From assembly GCA_945643635.1 (NCBI GenBank), contig CALZFC010000016.1:5507501-5571500 (forward strand): a stretch of 64,000 bases of DNA. Reading direction: 5' to 3'. Below, piece after piece: positions 11,693 through 23,922 of the stretch. Made by a program: the position numbers and the translations under genes. Each line of letters opens with the position of its first letter. Position 1 is the stretch's first letter. The stretch is from Allodiplogaster sudhausi (lineage: Eukaryota; Nematoda; Chromadorea; Rhabditida; Diplogasteridae). Under the pieces are notes generated by a model, which did not search any database, had not been told where the DNA came from, and saw only the letters and a list, made by a program, of their open reading frames with translations.

Positions 11693-12739
11693 ATGAGAGG
11701 ACCTGGCCGATCTCGCCCTCTCGCTATGCCCTTCAATACTTATGGAATCCGTATCAGCCGGTTGTTTTTAAAGTCTCTTATTTGTTTCAGTTCGACGTTT
11801 AAAAATTACATACATAAGTAAAACGTTTCTGCTAACTCCTATTACACAATGTTTGCGTTTATTTTGAAACGTTCGTTTAATTTTTTATTATTTGCTCCAT
11901 GAAACTTTTTCGCTTGTCCAAATTTGCCCAAGTTTATGAAATCCAAGAAACGATGATACTAGAACCGTTTATAACGAATAATGAGTCGATTTTCGAAAAG
12001 TCCGCATCTTCATTCTTATCTTTGGAATATAACGAGTTAGTCACGGTGAATTTACCCCAAACAAGTTAACTTCATTATTATTTTTTTGAAAAGAGATATG
12101 ATATAATTAAGATATTGATTTTTAGCAGTGACGATTGTATTTTCTAAAGTGTTAACAATATTTTTGCATTTGTTTGTTTATCAACCGCTCACATCAAAAC
12201 CAACGATGCTCGCAGAAAAGCACCATTGATTTATGTATATCTATAAGGCACACAGATTCGACCTTGATTGAGAGCAAGGGAGATCCAGAATAAAATGAAG
12301 TTATAAATAAGATGGACCATGTGCGGTGATTTTCATCGGGGCCGAAAAGATAAATGCAAGACGTATACAAGCCGATGTTTCATTCGTGTGTGGCACCATT
12401 TTAAAGATGACAAACTCTGCCAATTTGGCACCAAAGAAATCAAAGTTGACTGATGGTGAGAGATTAAAAAAAAAATTATATCTGATGAGAGAAATGGGAT
12501 TTAGACAGATGCCTACTGCTGGAAAAGACAGCACGACGGAACAGAATGGAATTGCTCAGCAAGCGAGAGAGACAGAGAGAGAGAAAATAAATAGAGACGA
12601 GAGAGAGAAGAGAGAGAAGAGAGCGGGAGACAGATGGCGTGAGAGAGAGATTTATTTCTGAAATATTTACTCATTTCGCAGAAAACAACTCACATGTATT
12701 TTTGTGTATTCTGATCTAGAAGGCAGCGTGCGATCGACT
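11693..12739. other. Intergenic with repeat fragments
   Basis: 12190-12360 repeats 5940-6110. A GA-rich tract lies at 12560-12655. No supported gene was seen. Confidence 0.4.
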
Positions 12740-13300
12740 TGTGTCGAATGTGGAATGGGTTTATCATTTCCACGCACATGAAATCCACGGGGCATTGCGC
12801 ATCTCATTTATCTTTTTGAACCTGTATCTCGCCTGTTATGAATTGGTGTGGTTTATATTATTGATATACAGAAATTGTGCCTTTTGTACTTCTAGTGTCA
12901 TTGGAACGGCGTCTGATAAAAAAATTACTCTAAAAATACAGCATACATAAAACTATAAACGATCAATAGGGTCTTCAGGGCCAAAAAAATGAATTTTTAT
13001 TATACTATATCAGTTTTATAATAACAAAAATATTCTCGATCCCCAGAGAAATATCTGAAGATGGTCCAACTAAGACAAACGATTCATTCATTCCAAACGG
13101 ATGAAGAAGAACCGTTTCTTGGATTCTATAAATTGGACAAATTTGACGCTGCGAAGAAGAAGAAGAGTTGTCGGAAAACATTTTCACTGTAAGATAAGTT
13201 GTGAGATGTTTGGAGAGACCTTTGGTACTTTGTCGAATGAGTAAGTGGTATGATGCTTTTTCGAACTAGTAAACCTTTTAGAATCTCTACTTCTCCATAT
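12740..13300 (+). repeat. Hairpin-core repeat followed by 9120-type repeat
   Basis: 12740-12990 matches the 4690 family and 13030-13290 matches 9120-9360. The order (core repeat, then gatggtccaa block) is the same as at 8815-9360. The two blocks are therefore probably parts of one longer element of about 0.5-0.6 kb. Confidence 0.6.
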
Positions 13301-13404
13301 CATTTCTTCTAACCTACTGTCCACTTTAACCGTCCGTACTTTTTTCTCTTTCTGTGCCTGTCCATTTCTTTTAAATCTCTGATGATGATTTGTGTGTCAA
13401 GATA

Positions 13405-13412
13405 AGAATAGT

Positions 13413-13456
<44 letters not shown>

Positions 13457-13458
13457 AA
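13405..13458. repeat. GA microsatellite
   Basis: A nearly pure gagaga tract. Confidence 0.9.
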
Positions 13459-14404
13459 GAGAAAGATCAAACGTGTCCCAAACACACTAAAAGTAGCTCG
13501 CACTAAAATTAGGACGGCGACGACGACGCCGTTCCACATCGCTTGATGCAACCGGACGACGCGATCTTCGACGTCGAGCCACAGGCAAGGAAATTTGAAT
13601 CATTTTACTTCGCGCCAGATTTTCTAATCTTACTACGATTGACCATGTGGATTTGTTCGGATGAAAAGGCATAAAGACAGACTGTGGACCACTTAAATTG
13701 TTTTCACGGCGAATCACCTCTTTTCTTCAGAATTGCAAGAATAATAAAGAAGAAGAATTTCAAAATTGAAGGATTGTTTCGCATTTGCTGCAGCAAGCTA
13801 TCTCGTTCGGAATTTGACATTCAGGGGACTTGTTCATTTTGAATTTGGCACCACCACCATAAACTGCACCGTGCTCTATCATCCGGTATTATAGAACGAA
13901 ACTCATAAATGCCATTTTTCTTGTATATTGAATGGCAACGACATCACACATAATCTGTAGTTCAGTGCCACTTTGGGGCAGTTTTGAGGCATGTTCTGGC
14001 GTCCCAGGCACAGCGTACTTCCAGGTAATATTATACAGACGAATTGGGCAAAGGCTGAAAGTTGAAGAGAAAGAAACAAATTTCGAATGTAAAAAATGCA
14101 TATGAAATATATTCCCGTATTAATAGTGTCATTTTCAAATACGCAGAAAAAGCGCGTTAACGATATAGATTCATACATTATGAAGCGTCATTCCACCACG
14201 AATCGGTTGCAATCAAATATGTCGTGTGTTTATCATTTCAACCCGCGCGAGAACCACGGGCGCAGAGGCCCGTTGTCCGGTTTATTTTCATTTTGCACAT
14301 TATTATGGATCTCGCCTGCTCTGAGGCAAGGTAGAAACGGTGATCATTTTTGGTGAACATAAATGGAGCCTTTCTGAGAGTGGTTGTGAGATGAGCGTCT
14401 GATG
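13459..14404. repeat. Repeat copies (13830-14090 and 14215-14400)
   Basis: 13830-14090 pairs with 5258-5520, and 14215-14400 is a hairpin-core family copy. The small arginine-rich open frames at 13490-13720 have no splice context and are not called as genes. Confidence 0.5.
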
Positions 14405-14821
14405 AGATTGAGAGAGGAAGTAACAGAGAGAGAGGGAGAGAGAGGCATGAAAAAGACAGAGAGAGGCAGAGACAGAGAGACATAAAGAGACAGAGAGAAA
14501 CAGAGAGAGACAGAGAGAAACAGAGAAAGATAGAGAGAGATATACACAGAGAGAGAGAGAGAGATAGCGACAGACAGAAGAGAGAAGGAGAGAATAAGAA
14601 TGCGGGAAAGAGACAGACAGAGACAGAGACAGAGACAGAGACCGATAGAGAGACAGACCGGATAGAGAAAGGTAGAGGAAACAAGAGCGAGAGAGAGTGA
14701 GAGACAGTGAGAGAGAAAGAGAGTGAGGCATGAAAAGACAGAGAGAGACAGAGACAGAGAGACATAAAGAGACAGAGAGAAACTGAGAGAGACAGAGAGA
14801 AACAGAGAGAAATAGAGAGAG

Positions 14822-14856
<35 letters not shown>

Positions 14857-15250
14857 TAGCGACAGACAGAAGAGAGAAGGAGAGAATGAGAATGCGGGAA
14901 AGAGACAGACAGAGAGAGACAGAGACAGAGACCGATAGAGAGACAGACCGGATAGAGAAAGGCAGAGGAAACAAGAGCGAGAGAGAGTGAGAGACAGTGA
15001 GAGAGAAAGAGAGTGAGGCATGAAAAGACAGAGAGAGACAGAGACAAAGAGAGACAGAGACAAGTAGAGACAGAGAGATAGAAAGAAGAGAGAAAGAGAG
15101 AGAGAGAGTGATAGAAGGAGAAAGAGCGAGAGACACAGACAGAGAGAGACAGAGACAGAGAGAGACGGAGAAAGAGAGAGAGAGACAAAGAGAGACGGAG
15201 AGAGATAGTGACAGAGAGACAGAGAGACAGACAGGATATGGAAGAGAGAA
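14405..15250. repeat. Higher-order GA satellite, about 290-bp unit
   Basis: About 850 bp of GA-rich sequence. Landmark words (gaggcatgaaaa, gaccgatagagagacagacc, ggaaacaagagcgag) recur about every 285-290 bp: gaggcatgaaaa starts near 14443, 14727 and 15017. Long Ser/Leu-rich frames on the minus strand are low-complexity artefacts. Confidence 0.85.
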
Positions 15251-15500
15251 AGAGAGCTCTTCCTCCCGGTCGCTCTTACTCGTGCTCTCCATTTTTAGAA
15301 ACAATAAAGATAAAATTATTTTAATGCGTTTTTTTTCACTGTCTTGTAGTAGTTTCGGAATAGAAATAATATATGTTTGCATCCCGATTGAAAGGATTTT
15401 TACTATAGCAACGGCTGGTGTCATAATGCACAGAACAGAATTAGGCGCAGTAATCATTCGCATCCGATTCAACAAATCACTCAGTCAACTGATATTCCAG

Positions 15501-15620
15501 AAGGTTTTCATCGACGTTATTCAGGGGGACTTGAAGCTAAATGTTATTGACGGGGCCGAGCCGGAAGTCTCGGACTACCAGCAGATTCCTGATCATGTCT
15601 ATCTCTCCGAGCTGATGAAG
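15501..15620 (+). CDS. Isolated internal exon, unrecognised protein
   Basis: The block runs from an acceptor (gatattccag) to a donor (aag|gtcagg) and is exactly 40 codons, phase 0 at both ends. The peptide begins KVFIDVIQGDLKLNV, continues DGAEPEVSDYQ and ends YLSELMK. Composition is soluble-protein-like, with no cysteine or membrane segment. No partner exons were recognised: CT-rich low-complexity sequence follows and repeats precede it. The family is unknown; it may be an exon relic. Confidence 0.4.
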
Positions 15621-15639
15621 GTCAGGCTCTTCTTCTACG

Positions 15640-15915
15640 TCTACTTCAATCCTTCTGTCTACATATCTGTACACATTTTCCACGCTCTCTCCGTCTCCCC
15701 GTCTCACCATCTCGCGATCTCCTTCTCTCAAACCTCTCCCCCTCTCTTTCGCTCTCTCTTCTTTATCCCTTCCCGTTCTCTCTCCTTTCTCTCTTTGTTC
15801 CCTCTCTCTTTCTCTCTCTCCCCTCTTTCGTTCTCCTCTCATCGCTTCCTGTTTCTATATATCGATAGACACGTGGTTTTCATTTGGCCACTTGCCATAT
15901 TTGCTTGTTGAGGGT
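15640..15915. repeat. CT tract plus dispersed repeat end
   Basis: 15690-15840 is CT-rich, and 15840-15915 matches 4020-4110. Confidence 0.6.
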
Positions 15916-17297
15916 TGCGAAAATTGATTATAAAATGTTACGACGGCTAATTTTATTGCAACTCTTGTTATGATCTCATATAAACTTCTTCCACGTAGTA
16001 AATCAATCATATTTTTTTTTGTATATCACATTTATTGTCGTAAACATTTTATGGTATAAATACATCGTACTACACAGCACTTTGTTCGATTCAATTGTTG
16101 TTAAAGATGCCCCTCTCCCAATGGCGCACCGTGCAGATCCAAGAGGATTACTTGAACAGGTGCTAATCCAAAAGGGATTCTATTACTACTTCACTTTCGT
16201 TATTAGGAGTTCATTGCAACCTATCTCGATCGGATTTTCGGAAGTATGGACTAGTTCATTTTGAAATGGCTACCCTATCCTTCTCCTCCCATCTCACTGC
16301 TGGTGCCGTTCGTACTCTCTCTTCTTACAATTAGAAAAGGCCGGCTAATGACGGTTGCGAGCGTCGATATGCCGCTACAAACCGTTGGCCCCGGATGCCA
16401 CGGTGTTGTCCCATTTAGTTTTTTTTTTGAAAATTGCGGGAAGTTCAAATAATATTCTTGGCAGTAATTTGGCCCCAGGTTTAAAATTTTTCCCATAGTA
16501 AGCAAAAGTGAATGGAATTCCACTATTCCAATGTGCTGGGTACTATGGATATTTGTTATAAGTCTAACCGATGACGCAAGGCATCGACCGCGTTGTAAAT
16601 GTCTTGAATTTATCCGTTCTGCTCACAGAAAATCCACCGGCGCATGGTCCTTTTAGTTTTAGGTATCTCCAAACTCAATTGTATTAATCCTTGCGTCAAA
16701 GGAGTTTAAAACAAAGTAGCTGAAGAGGCAATATAACCGAAGAATTTAATTGAAAGATATCGTTCGAATTACATATTATAACATTTATTTCTGTTTTCGC
16801 TGAATTTTTCTATCTCTCCGGTTTGGGCGTGTTTAGAGCGACATTGTGGAGTCATTTGCACAGCGGGTTCTTTTTAGCGTACAGCTCATAAAATAATCTG
16901 GCATCGGGCGACGGCAGTCCGAGGTTAGTGTCACTACAAAGCAGAATGATAGTGAGGACAGTGACATGATGTTTGAGGAGATTTTGAAAGAGCCCGAGGG
17001 CATATGCTTATATCTCAGCTTAAAATTGACCTAAAAACTTCATCAATAGCTCAAAATGACCGGAAAATTCTGCAGATCACTATAGCATGTTCTAAATAAC
17101 CCACATATTTTCCATTTCATAAATTGGCTTAGAGACAACGTAGAAACTTTGTCAAGAGCTCAAAATGACCGGAATAAATAGGAGATCTCTATAAAGCTGT
17201 GATGAACAGCCTATGAATTCGCATGAAGTGTTAACAACGCTGGAACAGACTTTCCCTCCTTTAGAGTAAACCAACAACCCTTGGAGCCAACTGACAG
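15916..17297. other. Intergenic, nothing recognised
   Basis: 16385-16445 shares a repeat with about 1300-1345, and a diverged hairpin core lies near 16611-16650. No splice-flanked coding frame was seen. Confidence 0.4.
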
Positions 17298-17580
17298 AGA
17301 TGAGGCGAGAATCGGTTTATCTTTTATTCGAGCGCATTAATGATGTAAATATTGAATGTATAAAATATATATTTCAAAACAAGCCACATGGGAAGGCTCT
17401 CGTAACGAAAGTGTTCGTATTCGGCTTGAGCTTATCATTTCTGCCCCCACGAAAACCACGGGCGCATTGATCGTCCTTGTTATGACGAGATTGCGAGAGA
17501 ATTAAAAGAATCACTTATATATATTTTTTCATGACATCACTACAGCAACTCTAGAGGGCGTTTATTTCATAGTTTTTTTC
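17298..17580 (+). repeat. 290-bp repeat paired with 9650-9945
   Basis: This close copy ends near 17580 at the point where the LINE tail begins, so the LINE appears to have inserted at or next to its right end. Confidence 0.7.
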
Positions 17581-17589
17581 GTTTTTAAT

Positions 17590-18662
17590 ATATATATATA
17601 TATATATGTGTTTATCTGGTTTGCATTGCATTGAAAAGGATAGAGTGAAACAAGCATAAAACGAGAGAAAATAGACACAATCAGACAATAAGAGGCTAGC
17701 AACGTGGCTGCCAATTTGTGGGGGGGGGGCATGGAGTATAGATCTGAGGGCAAAATTCTTATATATTTGCTAAGAAGTTCTTAATGTGATTTCGGGCCAT
17801 CGGAAGTGATAATTCAAAAATGCAATAGGGCAAGGTGTTCCATAAGTTAACAATCCTATTTGCAAAAAAGTTCATAAAAATTGTGGAACGGAATCTATGC
17901 TTTTTAAGTTTGTGACGATGGCCTCTAGAGATTCGGGATGACATAAGGAACATATCAGATGGGGCTACACCATAGGTTCCTCTAAAGATCTTAATGGCAG
18001 TCATGAGATCATTAATCGTTCTTCGGGTGGAGAGATGCTCTAAGCCAAGGTATTCTAATCGACCAGAATAGGGTGCAGTAAAGTTACATCGTTTAAATAT
18101 AAGCCTAGTAAAACGGCGCTGAACATTCTCAATTTGCTTGATTAAGCAAGTCTGCTGGGGGGACCAGACTTCCATACAGAATTCGAGCAAAGGTCTAACA
18201 TGTATAGTAAAGAGCCTTGAAAGAAAATGAACATTACGAGACCTAAAATTGCGCAATATATGAAAACAAGTGTTATTTGCCCTTTTAGTTATAGAAGCGA
18301 TATGCATATGGAAAGATAAATCGTTACTAATTATTATACGAAGGTCACGATATGAGGAGGTGATTGGAATGGGGAGGGATTGGAGAGTGGGCTGGAAAGG
18401 GGGGGAGAGGGGCAGATGGCCATGAACATGGTCTTCTTGAGATTGATTCGGAGGCCCCATCTTACAGACCACTCAGCCACACAGTCCAGCGATCGTTGAA
18501 GGAGCGCGGTGTCTGCAACAGTATACATTTAACATCATCAGCGTAAAGAGTGCAATATGAGCCAATGGGTAGGCAGTCCGGGAGGTCGTTGATATACAGA
18601 AGAAACATAAGGGGACCATGCGACATGAAACAACGGATAAAGCTAAAACAGTTATCTGCCAA
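17590..18662 (-). mobile_element. 5'-truncated LINE (CR1/Jockey-like)
   Basis: On the minus strand, 18662 downward encodes the end of a reverse transcriptase. It carries the GPL-FLLYINDLP block and the catalytic YADD motif near its N-terminus. After a frame change at about 18450-18530 follows the LINE C-terminal region with HIASITKRAN and a RR-x2-LI-x-K-like segment, ending at a stop at 17759. A 3' UTR of about 150 bp ends in a (TA)n tract (17590-17607), as CR1-type elements end in short simple repeats. The N-terminal endonuclease and most of the reverse transcriptase are missing, so this is a typical dead-on-arrival copy. Its 5' break sits 12 bases before the first recognised exon of the VWA/EGF gene. 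Confidence 0.82.
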
Positions 18663-18674
18663 TTCCTCCTTCAG

Positions 18675-21414
18675 ATTCTCAGCAAGCTAACGAAAACAGC
18701 GCATATCGCAGTGACCACATACTACTCTGTTGACGCAAGCTCACCATTCGTCACGGCAGGTCGTTTGTCCGTCAAGATGTGAAATAAGATGTAATTATAT
18801 TTAAATACCTTTTTTTTAAATAAAATAACAGGCAAGAAGAGCGAGCTCGTAGCTTACATTCCCAACAGCCCCTCGTTGGATGATCTCATGGTGTCGGTAG
18901 ACAAGGAAAGCACGTTCGAGCTGACCGACAACAATTATTTGTCACGCAGCTGCCAGTACAACGTTAGACTGGCGTCAGTCTCGTGCAATGCGACGGGAAC
19001 GACTGCGTTCATTAAATTGCTCAGTCCATCGTTCTCTCTGAACAAACAAAGCGACGATATTTTTTTCAATTTTCGAGCAAAAGCGAAGGCTCAATATCCG
19101 TTGCTCCCATTCACTGCATCTCAGAAGGTTACCTAGCTTTTTTTAGATATAGAATATTTAGAGTTGTTACAGAATCGGCTAAGAGCAATAGATCACTTTT
19201 TGAAGAAACTGTACCACTGCAATATTTGCAACACGAGTCTTCGAGAGGGTTTGGTTGGTCATGTATAGCTGCAAATGGAGCTTCTTTAACACTGCGTTTT
19301 AGAAGCGATCGACGCATTCAAGGAATTTCAAGATAACGCGGACAGTTCATCTCTGGTGCCCGAGTTTGGATCTCTCATATCAACCGTCATCTTCGTTGTG
19401 GAACGTTCTTCTTCAGTAGCCGAAGCATTACAAAGTCTTGACAGTTCAATATTTTCATGGAGGACTGCACAATTCATCATTGTCACCTGTAAGAAATTAG
19501 CCAAAGAAAACTTATTGTTAGCTCATCTGAAATTGAAGTAGTGTGCACATAACAATTCCACATATGTAGATGGAAAAGAAGCAATCGAGACTCGGATCAC
19601 CAGCCACCCAGAAGAAGTCTACAATCAGCTAAAATCTATGCGATCAGATGATGAATTTGGTTCTGGCATCGAATTCATTGCTTTACGAAAAGCTATCGCA
19701 TTGCAGGTATGCAAGTGCATAGATAAATTGTAGTCTTGTTAGGATTATATTTATGTCATTAAAAACCAATTGAAACAGTGTTCGAAATGTAAGTTAAAAA
19801 AATTTTAGGCAACCCCATCATCTCTGCTAATTTGGATGGCCGAAAACACAACCAGCCTTCACGGACAAAACGATCTGCTGGCTGTAGTGGCCGTAAACCG
19901 CGTAGCTCTTAGGGCGCTTTTCCTTAACAAAAACAATGACGACAAATTGACATCCTCTTTTCTTTCTGCTGGTGGCAGTCTCTCCATTCTCTCTTCGACC
20001 GACAACATTGCTAATGTCATCATAAATTACCCCCCCCCCTTCTTTGCCTAAGCACTAAAAGCAACTATTTGCAGTACTTCGAAGAATATCTCGGCAAACT
20101 TCTCACCGACGATTTTGCTGGTTTCGAACCAAGACATAGCGTACTTTTGGCAACAACAAGTTGCGCATCGGAACATATTTTTCCCATTGATGCGACAACG
20201 TCAGCGGTTGTCATCTCCGCTCCATTCGTAAATATTATAGACATCGATATAGGTTAATTAGAAACACTTCTTCTTCCTTTGGGCTTTACAAGCTGATCAA
20301 TTTTAGCCTGCGATTCACCAGGAGTGAACTTTCTAGTGTGCGATGTATCAGGTTGTTCTTTTTATTTGCTTGATTGCTCCTAAATATTTTACAACGTTAA
20401 ATCTTGCGTTGTTCACATATATATATCTCCCTTAAAAGGGAGTTTTATAATAATTTCATTCTTCAGGCCCTCGAAACATCACGATCAGTGTGCATCAAAG
20501 CAGCCCTGATAAATGTTTCTGGACTGTCGAAGCTATCAATAAAGACCAGATAGCCTATGGATTTGTAGTGGAAGAGAGCTCTTTGGATTTCCTCGCTGCA
20601 CCACCGCGCGGTTCTTTTTCAATTTTTTCTTGCAACAATTGTTGATTTGAGAGTATGTAGGCATCTCCCACCTCATGACGTACATTACGGGCGAACAGCC
20701 AACCCAGAATGTTTCTGCGACCGTCTCCAAGATAATGAGCAATGGATCGGAGTCGACGCCCGAGCGGCGAACCATGACATTCCGAAACAATTCAATTCCT
20801 ACTCAATGTCATTAAACTGCTCTCAAGATATCGTCGCTTATTTGATCACAGTACCAAACAATTCCATTTTAATCTTAAAAGTAAATCATGAACTGTTGAG
20901 GTACACACTGCGCTTAGACCACCAAAATCTACTACTTCTAATGCTATCGACAAACACATTACTGCCTACTGCGTTCGTTTCGGTAATTCGCTAATATCGC
21001 TAGAGTCTCACGGGAAAGAAGCAATAAGAATGTTGCTTGAGCGGAGTGCTTAAACGAAGGGACATGGAACGCTGACGGAAGCTGTAATTGCGGTGACTCA
21101 TGGGTTGGCTCTCTCTGCGAGTTCCCGAAGGAGTGCAAGAACGGAGGCACCCGTCTCGGCGGCGTTTGCCAATGCCTTCCGGGTTACAACATCGCATTCT
21201 GTGGTACGTTTTGTTTATCTTTATCTTCATCTTATCTTCTTTCCTTGACAAGAAAAGACATCTCGTTTATCTTATTGTTTATCATTTATTCGTTTATTTT
21301 TATCTTCATTCAATGCCTAGATAAAACATCTTATTTTGAACAGAGCACGAAGGAGACGTACCTCCTGATCCCACGCAGCGTACTTTCCTTCTATTACAAC
21401 CTTATTTTTCGTAG
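18675..21414 (+). pseudogene. VWA/EGF-type secreted protein gene, probably broken
   Basis: Exon-like blocks with good borders: 18675-18759, 18832-19127, 19303-19488, 19542-19706, 19809-20015, 20075-20252, 20307-20351, 20467-20610, 20652-20817, 21042-21203 and 21344-21414. The second block contains LVAYIPNSPSL-DDL. Blocks three to six look like a von Willebrand A-type fold (STVIFVVERSSSV, a QFIIVT strand, SAGGSLSILSST, HSVLLATTSC). Block ten is two EGF-like repeats (CNCGDSWVG, then C-NGG and CQCLPGY). The layout recalls C. elegans secreted VWA/EGF proteins such as IRG-7; this is family-level inference. The first introns join in phase, but phases clash before 19303, before 19542 and after 20817, and the 5' end is missing beyond the LINE. 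I read it as a decayed or mis-assembled gene. A block at about 19170-19300 (SCIAANGASLTLRF) may be an additional coding part. Confidence 0.55.
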
Positions 21415-22360
21415 GGTGATTCGTGGATACCAAGTCGAAATAAGTAAGCAGTTCGCAATTACTCTGCCAGATGTGAAAAACTATTTAAAAACTTTTATGC
21501 AATGCACTAATCATAAAAAGGTTAATTTGATTCTTTGAATTCGTAATCCTCAAAAGACTGAAAATGAGATTTATTTATGAATTGCCCTAAAGCATTGTTA
21601 AAAAAAGAAATATTGAACATACGCTAAACACAATCTTCGCCAAGGACAGGTGGGGAAGTCGATGTCTAAATTTTTCGCTGGATAGACACGCATCAATATA
21701 CCAGCGCAGCTCATATCCAACTCTTTGTGAAGACTGGCCAAGCCAAGGTCTTTCTTTTCTTTTCAGAAATATAAAACATTTTTTGAAGTTGCAAATGTGC
21801 AGTATTAAATTTGAAAAAAGATCCTTTTCTTTTCACATATTTTTTTGGCACAATTTAATTTCACGGGTTGTTTTGCTCACGGCGAATGATTTTGGCTGGT
21901 TTTAAAAATATTTTCTCCCATTTTCTAACATTTCTGTATCACTGTTGCAAATAAATTTATTTTTGAATGATATTTATAAACTCTACCCATTGTTAGCATT
22001 GTGTGCCTTGGTTCCAGAGGTGGACTTTCTTTGAAATTGCGTATCATGTAAAGAGATAGCGAATAACCTTAAAAAATAATTGCCAAATATGCCCGCTTTA
22101 CACTCGCAAGAGGAAGCGTTCATAATTTACTGAAGCCATTGAATAACGTGAAACTAATTGTAAGGGAGAGACACCTTCGCTTCTCTCAATATCTCTCTCA
22201 TTCTCTTTTTAATCGTTTTCGTCTGGAAATCTCATGAGTCCAATAATTGAACAGAAAGTTGAGCATGGATAGACGTACCCGGCAGCTTGTAATTGGCATT
22301 TGAATGAGATCGTTTGCCCCAAGTACCATGTCCGTCTCCTTCTCTTTCTATCGAATGCTC
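21415..22360. other. Intergenic, nothing recognised
   Basis: AT-rich sequence with no splice-flanked coding frame on either strand. Confidence 0.45.
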
Positions 22361-22361
22361 A

Positions 22362-22395
22362 GGGATATAAAAGCATCAGGGATATAAAAGCATTC
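22362..22395 (+). promoter_or_regulatory. Two tandem TATA boxes upstream of 22445
   Basis: The word gggatataaaagcat occurs twice, 18 bp apart, about 50-80 bp before the start codon at 22445. This is a good position for a TATA-driven promoter with a short leader. The duplication may give two start sites. Confidence 0.6.
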
Positions 22396-22444
22396 GAAAT
22401 CTGCGATTGAAAGCAGACAATCCGCATCTTCTCCCCTCGTCGCA

Positions 22445-23038
22445 ATGCACTACACACTCGTGCTCGTCGCTGCCACGGCCGCGCTTTCCGCCACTGCACA
22501 CGCTGGCCATTCCTTGTTCGCAGTCGGTCTAAACAGTACAGAACCCTATGTATACTAATATTTTTCTTCTCTTTTAGAACTCCGATCTCTGTTGAGACAA
22601 CATTCATGTAAAGAAAATCCATTGTCTCACCATGAGAGGAAATCATAATAATTTATTTCGAAATTAAATTAATCCTTAAAAATATTGTCAATATTATGGA
22701 CGTACTAAATGTTGAGCGCGCCGCACTTCCATGCGGCAAGTGCAAGAAGGATCTGCTGAAGGTGGCGCCGGGCGACAACAAGGACAACGGAGAAGTGACC
22801 AGCTTCGTCTCGGACGTCCTCACTACACCCGCTGGCAAGTTCGCGCAGCGGAAGCTCGTCTGTGGAGGAGGACAGAAGGGAGCGGCGGAAATTGAGGTGG
22901 CGAGAGAGAGAGAGAGTGAGAGACAGAGAGAGAGAGTGAGAAAATGAGAGAATGAGAGAGAATGAAAGATTGGGTGAGAGGTAGAGAGCAAGAGAGAATG
23001 AGAGACAGAGAGTGAGAGCTAGAAAGAAAGGGCGCGCA

Positions 23039-23071
<33 letters not shown>

Positions 23072-23516
23072 AATTGGGTGAGACGTCGAGAGCGAGAGAT
23101 AATGAGAGACAGAGTGAGAAGTAGAAAGCAAGAGTGACAGAGTGAGAGCGAGAGAGAAAAAATTTGACCAAGTGAAAGAAGCGAGAACTGACCGTGAGCG
23201 CAGTTGTTCTTCTTAGTTTTGTATGAAAAAAAATATCCATGCAGACGCTAACTCCTATTACAGAAAATGAAAACAATTTTTTACAAACCAATGTTTTTTT
23301 GTTTGTTACGAATAAGTTTATGATTTGAACAAAAAAGAACAAAAGTGGCTAACCATAAGCTTTCATGTGAATGCCGGTAAGAGAGGGGTGATCCTGTCTT
23401 GCAACGCCTCTGGCACCGCCTGGGTCGACGCGGCCCATCCAGACGTCGCCATCTCGGCGCTCACTTGCACCGTCATCTCTGGAAAAGTGAAGACTCCCCA
23501 TCCGACTGAACCGTAG
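22445..23516 (+). CDS. Small secreted cysteine-rich protein, C6/DUF281-like
   Basis: The model has three exons: 22445-22522, 22717-22896 and 23382-23516 (stop at 23514), all joined in phase 0, giving about 131 residues. Exon 1 encodes a clear signal peptide (MHYTLVLVAATAALSATAHA). Exon 2 starts with a C-x2-C pair (LPCGKCKKDLL) and ends after a KLVCGG block. Exon 3 has an LSCNASGTAW strand and a final ISALTC strand. This cysteine and strand pattern is that of the nematode C6/DUF281 secreted domains, with one cysteine fewer than the full six. No membrane anchor is seen, so secretion is expected. A GA microsatellite fills intron 2. Twin TATA boxes lie upstream. The exon 1 donor could also be four bases later, but that breaks the frame. 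Confidence 0.7.
22905..23165. repeat. GA microsatellite inside intron 2
   Basis: About 260 bp of impure GA repeats between exons 2 and 3 of the small secreted-protein gene. Confidence 0.85.
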
Positions 23517-23564
23517 TATTGACTGACTGAGTTCTCGAGAATATGCATTCATACCCCTATCCGA

Positions 23565-23720
23565 CAGCCCGTTTGTAATGTCACCGGAAAGTACGCTGAG
23601 CAAGGGACTCCAGAATGCTGCTTCTATCTCGCACAAACCATAAACAACCAGTAATTGAGTATGATGCCTTTATGTTATATATAATTAAATCCAAGTAAAA
23701 TGTCATTAATACTTTTATAA
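23565..23720. repeat. Repeat unit shared with 24598-24650 and 24885-25060
   Basis: The word cagcccgt(t/c)tgta begins three diverged copies. The first and third also share aaac(c)-aaacaaccagtaattg and tatgatgcctt downstream. The minus frame of the third copy is open for 74 codons, but the first copy does not keep it. I therefore treat the group as repeats, not exons. Confidence 0.5.
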
Positions 23721-23922
23721 TTTTACCTCTTTATTTATTTCGTCTCTTCGATACGAGATCCAATTCTGATATACAAAAAAGGAAATATATGATTAATGAC
23801 CAATGTGGAAGAAGATGATATGCGATGGCAATAAGGGTTGCAGTTAAAAAATAGAAAAAACAACTAGGAAGCCCTTCAGACATGGTGTCGTGATCAGAGA
23901 TGGTAAGTGGCCCAAAAATCTT

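Noticed and set aside
14238..15475. Long Ser/Leu-rich open frames of 240-390 codons on minus
   Set aside because: They are translations of a GA/CT satellite in several frames at once, with no start context or non-repeat domain.
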